Of a DNA stretch of 64,000 bases, positions 1-8,976 are shown one piece after another. A program made the translations under genes and the position numbers. Origin of the DNA: Clostridium acetireducens DSM 10703 (lineage in GTDB: Bacteria > Bacillota > Clostridia > Clostridiales > Clostridiaceae); the NCBI RefSeq assembly GCF_001758365.1, contig NZ_LZFO01000011.1, forward strand, positions 1-64,000. The letters are read 5' to 3'. The notes under the pieces are model-generated. The model ran no database searches, had not been told where the DNA came from, and was given only the letters and a program-made list of their open reading frames with translations. Position 1 is the stretch's first letter; each line of letters begins with the position of its first letter.

Positions 1-73
1 GATAAATATGGTAGCAAAGCAATTTGTAAATAAAATGATTTTATTTACAAATTGCTTTGCTACCATATTTATC
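1..73. repeat. Perfect 36-bp inverted repeat at window edge
   Basis: Two 36-nt arms (1-36 and 38-73) are exact reverse complements around a single G. The inner part contains TTTGTAAATAA, which is also the inner end of the arms of the palindromic elements at 42.9, 47.9 and 62.5 kb, so this may be a core-less relative of that family. It may extend beyond the window. Confidence 0.85.
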
Positions 74-148
74 AGAAATTTATTAGAGATTTTTTATTAC
101 ACTATTATAAATTATTTTTTATTTAGCTACTAAGCCATTGGTTTAAAA

Positions 149-316
149 CTATCCCCCTTTGTTTTTACTGTTTTTCATATAATCCACAATTAAATCATCC
201 ATATTTTTACTTAATTTTAAAATTTCTTCTTTATTTATATTACATTCATCTTCTAAAAGAGTAACACTTATTTCATTTAAAGTTTTTCTTAAATTTTCAA
301 TATCTTCTTTACTCAA
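149..316 (-). CDS. Spo0E-like aspartyl-phosphate phosphatase
   Basis: A 55-residue peptide starting at a TTG (314-316), 7 nt after a GGGGG Shine-Dalgarno. An upstream ATG (328-330) runs into a stop, so it is not the start. The C-terminal half carries LSKNMDDLIVDYMK, which matches the Spo0E signature SxxLDxLIxxY. Spo0E family peptides dephosphorylate Spo0A~P or related response regulators and delay sporulation. The substrate here is inferred from family only. It stands alone, with the htrA-like gene upstream on the same strand. Confidence 0.75.
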   Translation of the reverse strand: MSKEDIENLRKTLNEISVTLLEDECNINKEEILKLSKNMDDLIVDYMKNSKNKGG

Positions 317-430
317 TTTAATACCCCCATTATATAATATATGGTAAATGTATTATATATTAAATTTACTTAATTTTCAATGTTTTAACAATAAATATCA
401 AACAACACTAATTTTTAACATTATAAAACA

Positions 431-461
431 AAAAAAGTAGACCTTATATCATATAAGGTCT
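431..461 (-). terminator. Rho-independent terminator
   Basis: An 11-bp perfect stem (439-449 with 451-461, one-base loop) is followed on the minus strand by a U-rich run. It lies 114 nt downstream of the protease stop codon and probably ends that transcript. Confidence 0.7.
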
Positions 462-574
462 AAATTTAAAAATTAATATTGATTTTTTTAATAAAAAAAA
501 GGGTTTTAACATATTAATTATAATTATATCATAATTAATATAAAAATGCACCCCTGGAGTCCATTTTTTTACAG

Positions 575-1693
575 TTAGTTTAGTACTTTTGCTTGACCTT
601 CTAGTATTTTAAGTTGATTTTCTTCAATTCCTACTTTGTATGTGGTTTTGTATTTGTTTAATTTGTTGTTGCCATTTATTCTTTCGGTGGCTTCAATTAT
701 AGCTATTACTTCCACTTGATTGTTAGTAATTTTTCTTGAAGTCATGCTGTCTATTTTTACAGATAGAGTGTTGTCATATCCTTTTGAAAAAGTTTCGTAG
801 GGCATTTTGTTTTGCCAATTAGATGACAGCATTGAGTATGCTTCTACAAAATCTTTTGAAGCTATGGTATGATAAAAATAATCTACTAAATACTCCCCAT
901 CTTCTTTTATTAAACTTTCATTAAAGTTTTCTGTAGGGGTGTCTTCTGGGGTTACTGAAGGATTATTTGACCAGTTATCAAGTAATTCCACTACTTTATG
1001 TATGGGGATACTAAATCCTATGGTTTCTTCTCCTAATTTGGCAGAATTTATTCCAATAACCTGTCCAGTTTTTCTATCTATAAGAGGTCCGCCACTATTT
1101 CCTTCAGATATAGGTGCAGATATTTGATACATGCCTTTGTATTGATAATTTTCTATGTTAAAATCTCTGTCTACTCCACTTATTATGCCTGTAGTAGCTG
1201 AGTTTTGTAGTCCTAAAGGGCTTCCAAGAGCTATAATTTCATCTCCAATTTCATATTTTTTACTCTTGTCCACTCGCATAGGTTTTTTGCCTTTTAACTT
1301 TTCTACTCTAATTAAAGCTACATCTGTAGTGTTACTTTTTCCTATAACTACTCCTGAATATGTAGTGGTATCAGACATTTTTACCTTTACTGAAGAATTT
1401 TCCTGTACCACATGAGCATTGGTTACAATGTCACCTTTGTCATTATATAAAAATCCAGAACCTATAAATTTACCTTCTGAAGTTTCTACCTCTATACATA
1501 CTACCAATTTTTGGTTTTCATAAATAATATCTTTTAATTCCTTAGAAGTTTCTTTTTCAAAGCTTCCTAACATAGATGTTTTTACCATAATTTTTTTCTT
1601 CATGTTATTTCTTATTACACAAGAAAGCATTACTGCCACAATAACTATAAAAATCGATAATACAATGGATATAATATTGGTTTTTTTATCCAA
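575..1693 (-). CDS. HtrA/DegP-like membrane-anchored serine protease
   Basis: A 372-residue trypsin-like protease. Residues 8-28 form one membrane anchor. The protease domain follows with catalytic triad His94 (TNAHVV), Asp124 (TTDVAL) and Ser200 (EGNSGGPL). The last ~110 residues form a separate small domain, NTF2-like in character, and there is no clear PDZ domain, which is unusual for HtrA. The start is taken as the TTG at 1693, 6 nt after AGAGGTG; the GTG at 1702 lies inside that ribosome-binding site. The protein is expected outside the membrane and degrades or senses damaged proteins. A CCCCTGG hairpin sequence follows the stop directly. Confidence 0.85.
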   Translation of the reverse strand: MDKKTNIISIVLSIFIVIVAVMLSCVIRNNMKKKIMVKTSMLGSFEKETSKELKDIIYENQKLVVCIEVETSEGKFIGSGFLYNDKGDIVTNAHVVQENSSVKVKMSDTTTYSGVVIGKSNTTDVALIRVEKLKGKKPMRVDKSKKYEIGDEIIALGSPLGLQNSATTGIISGVDRDFNIENYQYKGMYQISAPISEGNSGGPLIDRKTGQVIGINSAKLGEETIGFSIPIHKVVELLDNWSNNPSVTPEDTPTENFNESLIKEDGEYLVDYFYHTIASKDFVEAYSMLSSNWQNKMPYETFSKGYDNTLSVKIDSMTSRKITNNQVEVIAIIEATERINGNNKLNKYKTTYKVGIEENQLKILEGQAKVLN

Positions 1694-1769
1694 ACAAATC
1701 ACCTCTTAATTAAAATACCTAATTATTTTATATATTTTCTATTAGATTTTTACTCTTAATTTATACTAT

Positions 1770-2933
1770 TTAATTTAAATACCAAGTTATTTTATCTATG
1801 CCAATATGATGACCAGAGTAAATGCCATACTGTACAGAGGAAAATTCCCCCTGTTCATTAGGATATAAAGCATCTGGATAAACATAAGTAGAATCTCTTC
1901 CTAAAACATTGTTTTTGCTGTCATATATTGTAAAATAAACTGCTATAAATCCTATAGCCTTGGAAGCAATATTTTTTACTTGTCCACTTACAACAAAATC
2001 TCCATACTCATTTACATTACAATTAGTACTTAAAACCTTTACTGCATTAGTTTTATTATTTTTATCCTGTATAGCTGCAGCTTCCATAGCTTTTTCTATT
2101 CTTTCGCTTTCTGATTTTTCAAACTTTTCCTTTTGCTTATTTATATTTTCTTTGAAAGAAATAAGCTTTTTATCACTGCTATTGTATTGAAGTGCCTTAT
2201 CTATAATGTTTATTGCTTCATTAAAATTATTATTTTTTAAATATTCATTGGCTTTGTTGTAAGCTAAAGAACTTATCCTAGACTTTAAAATTTTTTCTGT
2301 ATCCTTAGCTTCTTTCACATCATAAGAAGATATTTTCATTAAAAGTGCTACTAATTCTTCTATAGAATTTTTGTTATTCATATCCTCTTTAATTTGTAAC
2401 ACAGTAATTCCTGCTTTTTTATCTTTTATAACATTATCTAAAAAATCATAAAACTTTCCAGAACCCTCACTTATTTTCTCACTGGCTTTGTCCAGCTCCC
2501 CTAGTGCCTCATCATATTTATGATTTTTAATTAAATTTGGCAACTTTCCAATATAATTATCCACTTTCTTACCCTGAGTTAAAAATTTTATATCCTGCTT
2601 TAAAGCTGTATTATTAGGTCTTTTGGATAAAGCTTTATTAACTAAATTATAAGCTTCATTAATATTTCCCTTTAAAGCTTGATTTTCTGCTTTAATTCTC
2701 ATATTTTCTACAGCATTATCTACATAAACTTCGTAACCATATGTCCCTAAAACTAAAACCACAGAAAACACTGTTGCCACTACTGGCTTAAACCAAAATT
2801 TATTTTTAAAATTATTTTCCTGCTTATCTGAAATATTTTTATTTTTTTCTTCATATTTTTCTAATTTAGCACCGCAATTAGGACAAAACTTATCTTCTTC
2901 TAAAACTTTACTACCGCAATTTTCACAAAACAC
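1770..2933 (-). CDS. Zinc-ribbon membrane protein with helical repeats and FxLYD-type C-terminus
   Basis: 387 residues, GTG start 9 nt after AGGAGG. The N-terminal zinc ribbon has Cys3, Cys6, Cys17 and Cys20 (CENC...CPNC). A single transmembrane segment lies at about residues 46-67. A long lysine-rich, TPR-like helical region follows (SKRPNN and YNKANEYLKNN-type repeats), and a beta-rich C-terminal domain contains DFVVSGQVKN, typical of FxLYD extracellular domains. It may be co-transcribed with the protease 68 nt downstream. The function is unknown; the layout suggests a membrane-anchored extracellular binding or stress-sensing protein. Confidence 0.75.
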   Translation of the reverse strand: MFCENCGSKVLEEDKFCPNCGAKLEKYEEKNKNISDKQENNFKNKFWFKPVVATVFSVVLVLGTYGYEVYVDNAVENMRIKAENQALKGNINEAYNLVNKALSKRPNNTALKQDIKFLTQGKKVDNYIGKLPNLIKNHKYDEALGELDKASEKISEGSGKFYDFLDNVIKDKKAGITVLQIKEDMNNKNSIEELVALLMKISSYDVKEAKDTEKILKSRISSLAYNKANEYLKNNNFNEAINIIDKALQYNSSDKKLISFKENINKQKEKFEKSESERIEKAMEAAAIQDKNNKTNAVKVLSTNCNVNEYGDFVVSGQVKNIASKAIGFIAVYFTIYDSKNNVLGRDSTYVYPDALYPNEQGEFSSVQYGIYSGHHIGIDKITWYLN

Positions 2934-3018
2934 TTACTTATACCTCCTATTTGAATTATTGTTATGTTTTTACTTTAATTATACAATTCAAGTGATTTTT
3001 ATGCAATTGCATTTTTTT

Positions 3019-3060
3019 GAACCCCAGAGGTGCATTTTTTGCACCCCTGGAGTCCATTTT
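3019..3060 (-). terminator. CCCCTGG-family hairpin after the MCP stop
   Basis: Arms 3021-3034 and 3041-3054 pair fully in minus-strand RNA if two G-U wobbles are allowed, but mismatch at the same two sites in plus-strand RNA. The hairpin begins right after the receptor stop codon. The run after it on the minus strand is A-rich rather than U-rich, so it is more a 3'-end stabiliser than a classical terminator. Confidence 0.5.
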
Positions 3061-3061
3061 T

Positions 3062-4762
3062 TTACAATTTGAATCTATTTACTTCTTCTAATGTTTCGGA
3101 AGATATGGTAGATAGCATAGATGCACTGTTGGCTACTTCTTCGGAGGAAGCATTCATTTCTTGTGAAGAGGCAGATATTTCTTCTGCAGAAGCTGAATTT
3201 TCTTCTGATACTGCAGATGTGGACTCTACTTTTCCTATAATTTCGTTTTTCTGATTGTCTATATTATTTACTTCTTTATTAACTTTGGCAATTAAAGGAA
3301 GTATATTTTCTATATTGTTAATAATTTCTTTAAATGCATCTATAGAACTGTCAATTATCTGCTGTTGATTAGAAAATTCATTACCAACAATATTAGTTTT
3401 TGATACAACTTCTTCTGTTTCTGAAGAAATTAAATTCACCATTTTACTTATTTCTCCTGAGGAATCCTTGCTTTGCTCTGCTAATTTTCTAATTTCATCT
3501 GCAACTACTGCAAAACCTTTTCCTGCTTCTCCTGCTCTAGCTGCTTCAATGGCGGCATTTAGTGCTAATAAATTGGTTTGCTCTGCTATGCTGTTTATAA
3601 GATTTGTTATTTCGTTAATTTTTTTAATACTTTGCCCTAAATTAGATATTTTCGTACAGACATCCTTAAAAGATTGCTGAATTTCATTGGAGGATTTCAT
3701 TAAATACTCCAATTGTTTATTGCTATTTTTCGCTTTATCATTTACGTTATTTGCATTTTTATCTACATCTTTTACAGATATTACTATATTATCTATAGCT
3801 TGTCCAAACACATTTAATATATTTATAATTTCAATTAATTCATTAGCCTGAGAAGAAGACCCCTGAGCCACACCAGTAATAGCATTGCTTACTTCTTGAG
3901 AAGTAGATGTCATTTCTTCTGAAACTGAAGATAGTGAAAGAGAATTTTCATTTATTTTATTCATTTTTTCTTTTATAGAATTTAAAATATCCGCTATAGC
4001 CTCTATCGTTAAAGCTAATTCCCTTTTCATAACTCCAAATTCGTTTTTGTTATTTTTGTCTATTTCAAGTGAAAAGTCCCCAGATGAAATAGTTTTTAGT
4101 AAATTTAAAAAGTCTTTTATAGAATTTTTTATTACAGATAACATAGATAAAGATAATATAGAAACTACCGCAATCAATACTATCAAAATTATTAAAAACA
4201 TTCTTTTACTTTGCACATATTTATTTTTTGAAATATCACTAAGCTCTTTAGCTGATTTTTTATTAATATTTACTAAATTATTAATGCCCTGAGAAATTTC
4301 TGTTCCTAAATCACTATATTCATCAATAAATTTTTTATCGAAGGTTTGAGATTTTGCTCTTTTTTCTATTACTTCTTTACTCATTTCCATATATTTTCGA
4401 TAATTTTCTTCTAATTTTTGAAATGCTGCTTTTTCGCCCTCATCAGTATTTACTTTTTCTAAATAAGCTAAATTTTCTTTAATAATTTTATCACTTTGTT
4501 TTATTATATTTATATTTTTTTCATCATGTTCTCTGTCAATAACTTTGGTAAGGGCATTTCTCATAACCCCCATTTCTCCATTTATATCTCCTAGTATTTC
4601 TATTTGAGTAAGTTCTTCATCATACATTTTTTCAATATTGCTGTTTATACTTTTAATGCTCATATACCCTATTGTGCCCAAAATCAATGTACTTATAATA
4701 GCTATAGCCCAAATAGCTACTATAGAGTATGTGATTTTTAAATTTTTTAGTTTTTTTAACAT
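3062..4762 (-). CDS. Methyl-accepting chemotaxis protein
   Basis: 566-residue transmembrane chemoreceptor. TM1 is at about residues 12-34 and is followed by a helical four-helix-bundle type periplasmic sensor. TM2 lies near 188-210, then HAMP and a long methylation/signalling coiled coil. The highly conserved hairpin tip reads [19 protein letters not shown], followed by [18 protein letters not shown], which binds CheA and CheW. ATG start with AAGGAGG. It lies downstream of a flagellin gene and probably feeds the chemotaxis system encoded at 34-42 kb. Its ligand cannot be read from the sequence. Confidence 0.93.
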   Translation of the reverse strand: MLKKLKNLKITYSIVAIWAIAIISTLILGTIGYMSIKSINSNIEKMYDEELTQIEILGDINGEMGVMRNALTKVIDREHDEKNINIIKQSDKIIKENLAYLEKVNTDEGEKAAFQKLEENYRKYMEMSKEVIEKRAKSQTFDKKFIDEYSDLGTEISQGINNLVNINKKSAKELSDISKNKYVQSKRMFLIILIVLIAVVSILSLSMLSVIKNSIKDFLNLLKTISSGDFSLEIDKNNKNEFGVMKRELALTIEAIADILNSIKEKMNKINENSLSLSSVSEEMTSTSQEVSNAITGVAQGSSSQANELIEIINILNVFGQAIDNIVISVKDVDKNANNVNDKAKNSNKQLEYLMKSSNEIQQSFKDVCTKISNLGQSIKKINEITNLINSIAEQTNLLALNAAIEAARAGEAGKGFAVVADEIRKLAEQSKDSSGEISKMVNLISSETEEVVSKTNIVGNEFSNQQQIIDSSIDAFKEIINNIENILPLIAKVNKEVNNIDNQKNEIIGKVESTSAVSEENSASAEEISASSQEMNASSEEVANSASMLSTISSETLEEVNRFKL

Positions 4763-4830
4763 TTTTTATTATCCTCCTTATAAAATTTGTATTTTTAATA
4801 TCGTATTTATTTTTATTTACTTTATAGTGT

Positions 4831-4890
4831 ACCCCAGGGGTGTAAAATATGGAAAATACTTTATTTTCCATATTCTACACCCCTGAGGTC
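4831..4890 (-). terminator. 28-bp hairpin overlapping flagellin stop codon
   Basis: Arms of 28 nt (4831-4858 and 4863-4890) enclose a short loop. Two positions differ from perfect complementarity, and both become G-U pairs in minus-strand (flagellin) RNA. The stem starts inside the flagellin stop codon TGA (4889-4891). It is probably a 3'-end structure and is a member of the ACCCC-TGGGGT family. Confidence 0.7.
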
Positions 4891-5812
4891 AAATTTTTAA
4901 TAATTCAAGTATCATATTAGGTTGACTCTTTGCCTGAGCAAACATTGCTTGTGCCACTTGAGCAAGTATGCTGTATCTAGCATATTCCATCATTTCCTTA
5001 GCCATATCTGCATCCCTTATTCTACTTTCAGCAGCACTTAAGTTTTCTGCCATGTTGTCCAAGTTATTTATTGTGTGTTCCAATCTATTTTGGTAAGCTC
5101 CTAAAGAAGCTCTAAAACTAGACACATCTCCAATGGCATCATCAAATATTTTTATTGCTGCGGAGGCATTTTCATGAGTGGAAACATCCAAAGCATACCC
5201 TGTGTTGTTTCCATTAGTTACGCCATTATCAGTGGCTTTTGTAAACTTAGCATGAACTTTTCCATCTTTTGATGTAACATCTCCATCTGCTGATCCACTT
5301 ATATTAAGTGCCGAAGCTCTCATATCTTTTAACACTACTTTTATTGTTTGTCCACTATTTGCACCTACTTGAAGATTAACTCCAAAATCATCCTTTTCTG
5401 AACATAAAAGCTTTTTAGTGTTAAATTCTGTATCATTTCCTATTCTATTTATTTCCCGTGTAAGTTGATTAATCTCTTTTTGAATTTTTAATCTATCTTC
5501 ATCGGTATAAGTACCATTAGCTGCTTGCACTGCTAATTCTCTCATTCTTTGAAGTATGGAATGGGTTTCATCTAAAGCCCCTTCAGCTGTTTGTATTAAA
5601 GATATTCCATCTTGAGCATTTCTTGAAGCTTGCTGAAGTCCTCTTATTTGCCCTCGCATTTTTTCTGAAATAGCAAGTCCTGCTGCATCATCTGCTGCTC
5701 TGTTTATTCTTAACCCAGAACTTAATCTTTCCATAGCTCTTCCCGCTTTAAATAAATTTATATTCATATACCTGTAGGCAATCATGGCATTGATATTGTG
5801 GTTTATTATCAT
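4889..5812 (-). CDS. Flagellin (short paralogue)
   Basis: 307-residue flagellin. The N-terminal D0/D1 helices ([48 protein letters not shown]) and C-terminal D1/D0 helices ([25 protein letters not shown] in part) are intact. The central domain is only ~90 residues, against ~290 in the other flagellin of this window. The C-terminus is divergent (QPNMILELLKI instead of [10 protein letters not shown]). The leader has an AGGG ribosome-binding site but, unlike the major flagellin, no GGA-loop hairpin, so it may escape CsrA control. It is likely a minor filament subunit. Confidence 0.93.
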   Translation of the reverse strand: MIINHNINAMIAYRYMNINLFKAGRAMERLSSGLRINRAADDAAGLAISEKMRGQIRGLQQASRNAQDGISLIQTAEGALDETHSILQRMRELAVQAANGTYTDEDRLKIQKEINQLTREINRIGNDTEFNTKKLLCSEKDDFGVNLQVGANSGQTIKVVLKDMRASALNISGSADGDVTSKDGKVHAKFTKATDNGVTNGNNTGYALDVSTHENASAAIKIFDDAIGDVSSFRASLGAYQNRLEHTINNLDNMAENLSAAESRIRDADMAKEMMEYARYSILAQVAQAMFAQAKSQPNMILELLKI

Positions 5813-5902
5813 AATAATTCCCTCGCATTATTTTTTTAATATACAGCTTTACTATTATTATAATCTTTATTTTCTTTTCCATTTATTGACCCCTGGGGTT
5901 TC

Positions 5903-7114
5903 TTAATCTAAATACTTATCTACATCTTCCATTCCTTCTATATCTAATATTTCTTCTAATATTGTATTTAATTTGTCACTATCTAATTTTTTTATTTTCT
6001 CAATATATCTATCATCTAAATTCCCAACTTTTTTATTAAGTAATTTTAACACCCTAATTATATCCTTTTGCCTAGCTTCTTTTCTTGCTTCTTCTATTCC
6101 TTTTTCTATTCCCTTCTCTATTCCTTTTTCCATTCCCTTTTGAATACCTCTTTCTTCTACCTTAGGATCATAAAAACTCTTAACCATATACCTTACCTCC
6201 TCATCTATATTTTCATACTTTCCATACATATCTAAAAAATAAGAATTTATATTCTCCATTATTATAGTCATTTCATTGTAATCTTCTATATTTATTTTAC
6301 CATCATTATAAGCTTTATCTATATATTCTAAAGTATTTTTTATTACTTTTTTTAATTTTATATATACTGCCCTCATTTTCTCTTCTTTGTAATGCAATGG
6401 TTTATTCGATTTATTTATATTTTGCATAGATTTTCGTAATTTAAATATTTGGAGAGGATATAAAAGATACATATTTTCTCTATAAAGTTTCTCCAAATCA
6501 TAATTCCAATACTTAAGTACATTTACTTTATACAAAATATTTTCGCCTTTAGGAATAATAAGCTTAAGATTTATTTCATCTGGTGTTTTTTTATCTTCCT
6601 CCATTACTATAAGATAAGGTTCTGGTAAAGTTATTTCTATAGTGTTTCTACTATCTTTAAAATCTAAAAGTTTAGCAGCTCTTTCAAAACCATATCTAAA
6701 CATTCTAATAGCCATGCTATTATCATAAACTGTCTGAAACTCTATTTCGTATTCTAATATTCTATTATCATCTTCCACTCTTACATACATATCTGCATAA
6801 AAACTTACAAATTTAACTTTATCTTTATTTAAAGAAGTTATCTCTTTATCACCATAAGTCACCTTAGCATTATAACTTATATCATCCTTATACACTGCAT
6901 TTAGAAAATCAATTAGTGGCACTTTATTTTGAAGAGAAAATAGCCTTTTCATTATTTTATCCATTTGGATATATGTACTTTCTTCCTCTTTCACATAAGA
7001 ATCTTTATTTTCTACTTCACCACAAATAGGATAAAAGCCTAAATTTGAATAATAGTAAGATTCTTTTCCTTTAATATTTTCCAAATAAAGCATCTCCTCT
7101 GCTATGTATTTCAT
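5903..7114 (-). CDS. Rpn family PD-(D/E)XK nuclease-like protein, copy 1
   Basis: 403 residues. The N-terminal half holds a PD-(D/E)XK-type core: FYADMYVRV supplies a candidate Asp and LEYEIEFQT the E-x-Q pair. The C-terminal region has lysine/glutamate repeats (KGMEKGIEKGIEKG) followed by a DUF4351-like tail (LLNKKVGNLDDRYIEKIKKL). Rpn proteins promote RecA-independent recombination through DNA cleavage and are often annotated as putative transposases. A near-identical copy lies 3,062 bp away in the same orientation, including 600 bp of upstream DNA. A CCCCTGGGG hairpin is 3 nt past the stop. Confidence 0.82.
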   Translation of the reverse strand: MKYIAEEMLYLENIKGKESYYYSNLGFYPICGEVENKDSYVKEEESTYIQMDKIMKRLFSLQNKVPLIDFLNAVYKDDISYNAKVTYGDKEITSLNKDKVKFVSFYADMYVRVEDDNRILEYEIEFQTVYDNSMAIRMFRYGFERAAKLLDFKDSRNTIEITLPEPYLIVMEEDKKTPDEINLKLIIPKGENILYKVNVLKYWNYDLEKLYRENMYLLYPLQIFKLRKSMQNINKSNKPLHYKEEKMRAVYIKLKKVIKNTLEYIDKAYNDGKINIEDYNEMTIIMENINSYFLDMYGKYENIDEEVRYMVKSFYDPKVEERGIQKGMEKGIEKGIEKGIEEARKEARQKDIIRVLKLLNKKVGNLDDRYIEKIKKLDSDKLNTILEEILDIEGMEDVDKYLD

Positions 7115-7979
7115 TTATAGTATGCCCTTGGTAAAATATAATATGCGAATATATGTTCAATATTATTCCATAAAAAACCTATTATTCAATTCATTCCATA
7201 ACTTCTTTTTTTATTACTTCATATTTATTATGCAAAATTCTATACTTCATTTCGTCATATTATCATTATTATTTTCATCTCAATTTCTAAATATATTTTA
7301 TCGTACTTTTACTGAAAATTATTCAATACAATAAAATATTATATTTAAATGTAAATAATATAAAATTCAAAATTGCAACTTCTATTATTGCTATTAACAT
7401 TAATAAAACAAGATAAAATACATTCTTATAATAAAAATCTTCATTACATTAAAAGTTAATAATATAAAATTTTATTTTTATATTATATATATTCTTCATC
7501 ATTATATCATCTCATTGTAATCCTCTATGTTTATTTTACCATCATCATAAGCTTTATCTATATATTCTAAAATATTTTTATCATTTTTTAATTTTATACA
7601 TACTTCTAGTATAAAACCCTAAATTTAAATACTAGTAGGATTCTTTTCCTTTATTATTTTCCAAATCAAGCAGATGACTTGTTCTTTATTAAACCATATG
7701 CATTTCTAAATGTAAATAATACAAAATCCTCATATTTATATTTTAAAATCGAATAGAAGCTGATTTTCAATCAGCTTCTCTAGAATCGAATTTTTAGATT
7801 TTAAAACAAGTCCATTCTTAGCTATCTATTTAGCCATTTACGCTCATTCAAATCTTTTTATACTTTCACATTTCCCCAAGTTATAGTTTCCTAAATTAAA
7901 ACAATATAAAATTTTATTTTTCTATGATATAATTTAAATAATATAAAATTTTATATTATTTAAATTAAAGGAGACTTTT
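7115..7979. other. Non-coding upstream part of Rpn repeat unit
   Basis: AT-rich, no intact gene. It holds the upstream region of Rpn copy 1 (duplicated at 10177-10780), an internally deleted Rpn relic (7505-7675) and a hairpin at about 7740-7806 (inner stem GAAGCTGATT/AATCAGCTTC). Confidence 0.6.
7505..7675 (-). pseudogene. Internally deleted Rpn relic
   Basis: About 110 nt match the segment of the Rpn gene at 6265-6375 (coding for NIEDYN..TIIME and the DKAYNDGKINIEDYN region), and the following ~60 nt match its 5' coding end near 7030-7085. The ~650 nt between these parts in the intact gene are missing, and stops are present. It is a dead third copy, itself duplicated at 10567. Confidence 0.65.
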
Positions 7980-8903
7980 ATGGATTTAAAAAAAATAGAA
8001 GATTCTATAATGAAGAACGCTATGGATATTTTTAAGCAAACTGCTGTAGATTTCTTCAATCTTAAAACTAAAATTATAGCTCCTGCTAATACAGAACTTA
8101 AAACTATTGATATAAAAACTAGTTTTACAGATTATACCTTTTACACTGAAGATGGTAACTATCTTCATTTTGAATTTCAAACCACCAATAAAGAAGAAGA
8201 TATAAACAGATTTTTGTTTTATGATGCTTCTCTTTTCTATAAATATGGTAAAAAAGTTAACACCCTAGTAGTATATTCATCTGACATAAAAAAAAGTAAA
8301 ACTAAAGTAGATGCAGGTTGTTTAAAATATGAAATAGATGCCTTCTATATGAGTAGCTTAGATGGAGATGCTGCATATAATGATTTAAAAATGAAGATAG
8401 CTAAAGGGGATGAATTAACTAAAAAAGAAATTTTAAGTTTAACTTTTATTCCTCTTATGAAAGGTAAAGAAGATAAATCTACAAGAACAATAAAAAGCAT
8501 AGAGTTAGCAGAACACATGAAAGAAAACACCACTAAATTACAATGCATAACGTTGCTTTACGCATTTCTTGAAAAATTTGGTGATGCTAAAAGCAAGAAA
8601 AAATTTAAGGAGGTCTTCTCTATGACTGAAATTGGAAAAATGATAATACAAGAAAGCATAGAAAAAGGCATGGAAAAAGGCATGAAAAAAGGCATGGAAA
8701 AAGGGTTACAACAAGGTATGCAAGAAGGAAGAAAACAAGAATTAATAAGGACTTCTATAAAATTGCTTACTAAAAAATTTGGTGTTTTACCTGATGAAGT
8801 AAAAATAAAAATAGAAAATTCAGATACTACAATATTAGAAATTATAGTCGATGAAATACTTGATTTTAAAAAACTTGAAGATGTATTTAAATATTTAAGA
8901 TAA
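7980..8903 (+). CDS. Rpn family PD-(D/E)XK nuclease-like protein, divergent
   Basis: 307 residues, preceded by AAAGGAG. The nuclease-like core contains YTEDGNYLHFEFQT, with the same E-x-Q pair as the flanking Rpn proteins. MEKGMKKGMEKGLQQGMQEG repeats follow, then a DUF4351-type tail (SIKLLTKKFGVLPDEVKIKI). It has low identity to the two flanking copies but the same architecture, and sits on the opposite strand inside the direct repeat, so recombination between the repeats would excise it. The function as a DNA nuclease is inferred from family. Confidence 0.8.
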   Translation: MDLKKIEDSIMKNAMDIFKQTAVDFFNLKTKIIAPANTELKTIDIKTSFTDYTFYTEDGNYLHFEFQTTNKEEDINRFLFYDASLFYKYGKKVNTLVVYSSDIKKSKTKVDAGCLKYEIDAFYMSSLDGDAAYNDLKMKIAKGDELTKKEILSLTFIPLMKGKEDKSTRTIKSIELAEHMKENTTKLQCITLLYAFLEKFGDAKSKKKFKEVFSMTEIGKMIIQESIEKGMEKGMKKGMEKGLQQGMQEGRKQELIRTSIKLLTKKFGVLPDEVKIKIENSDTTILEIIVDEILDFKKLEDVFKYLR

Positions 8904-8913
8904 AAACAATACA

Positions 8914-8957
8914 AAATATAGATAGCTTTGTTTTTACACAAAACTATCTATATTTTT
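8914..8957 (+). terminator. Terminator after divergent Rpn gene
   Basis: Arms AAATATAGATAG and CTATCTATATTTTT enclose a U-rich loop just past the stop at 8903 and are followed by a T run. It could serve both strands, since Rpn copy 2 converges on it. Confidence 0.7.
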
Positions 8958-8976
8958 AAGTCTGTCAAAAACTTTC

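Noticed and set aside
7104-7334. 76-residue ORF, identical at 10166-10396
   Set aside because: Hydrophobic, Phe/Ile/Tyr-rich translation of the AT-rich Rpn upstream region; identity only reflects the DNA duplication.
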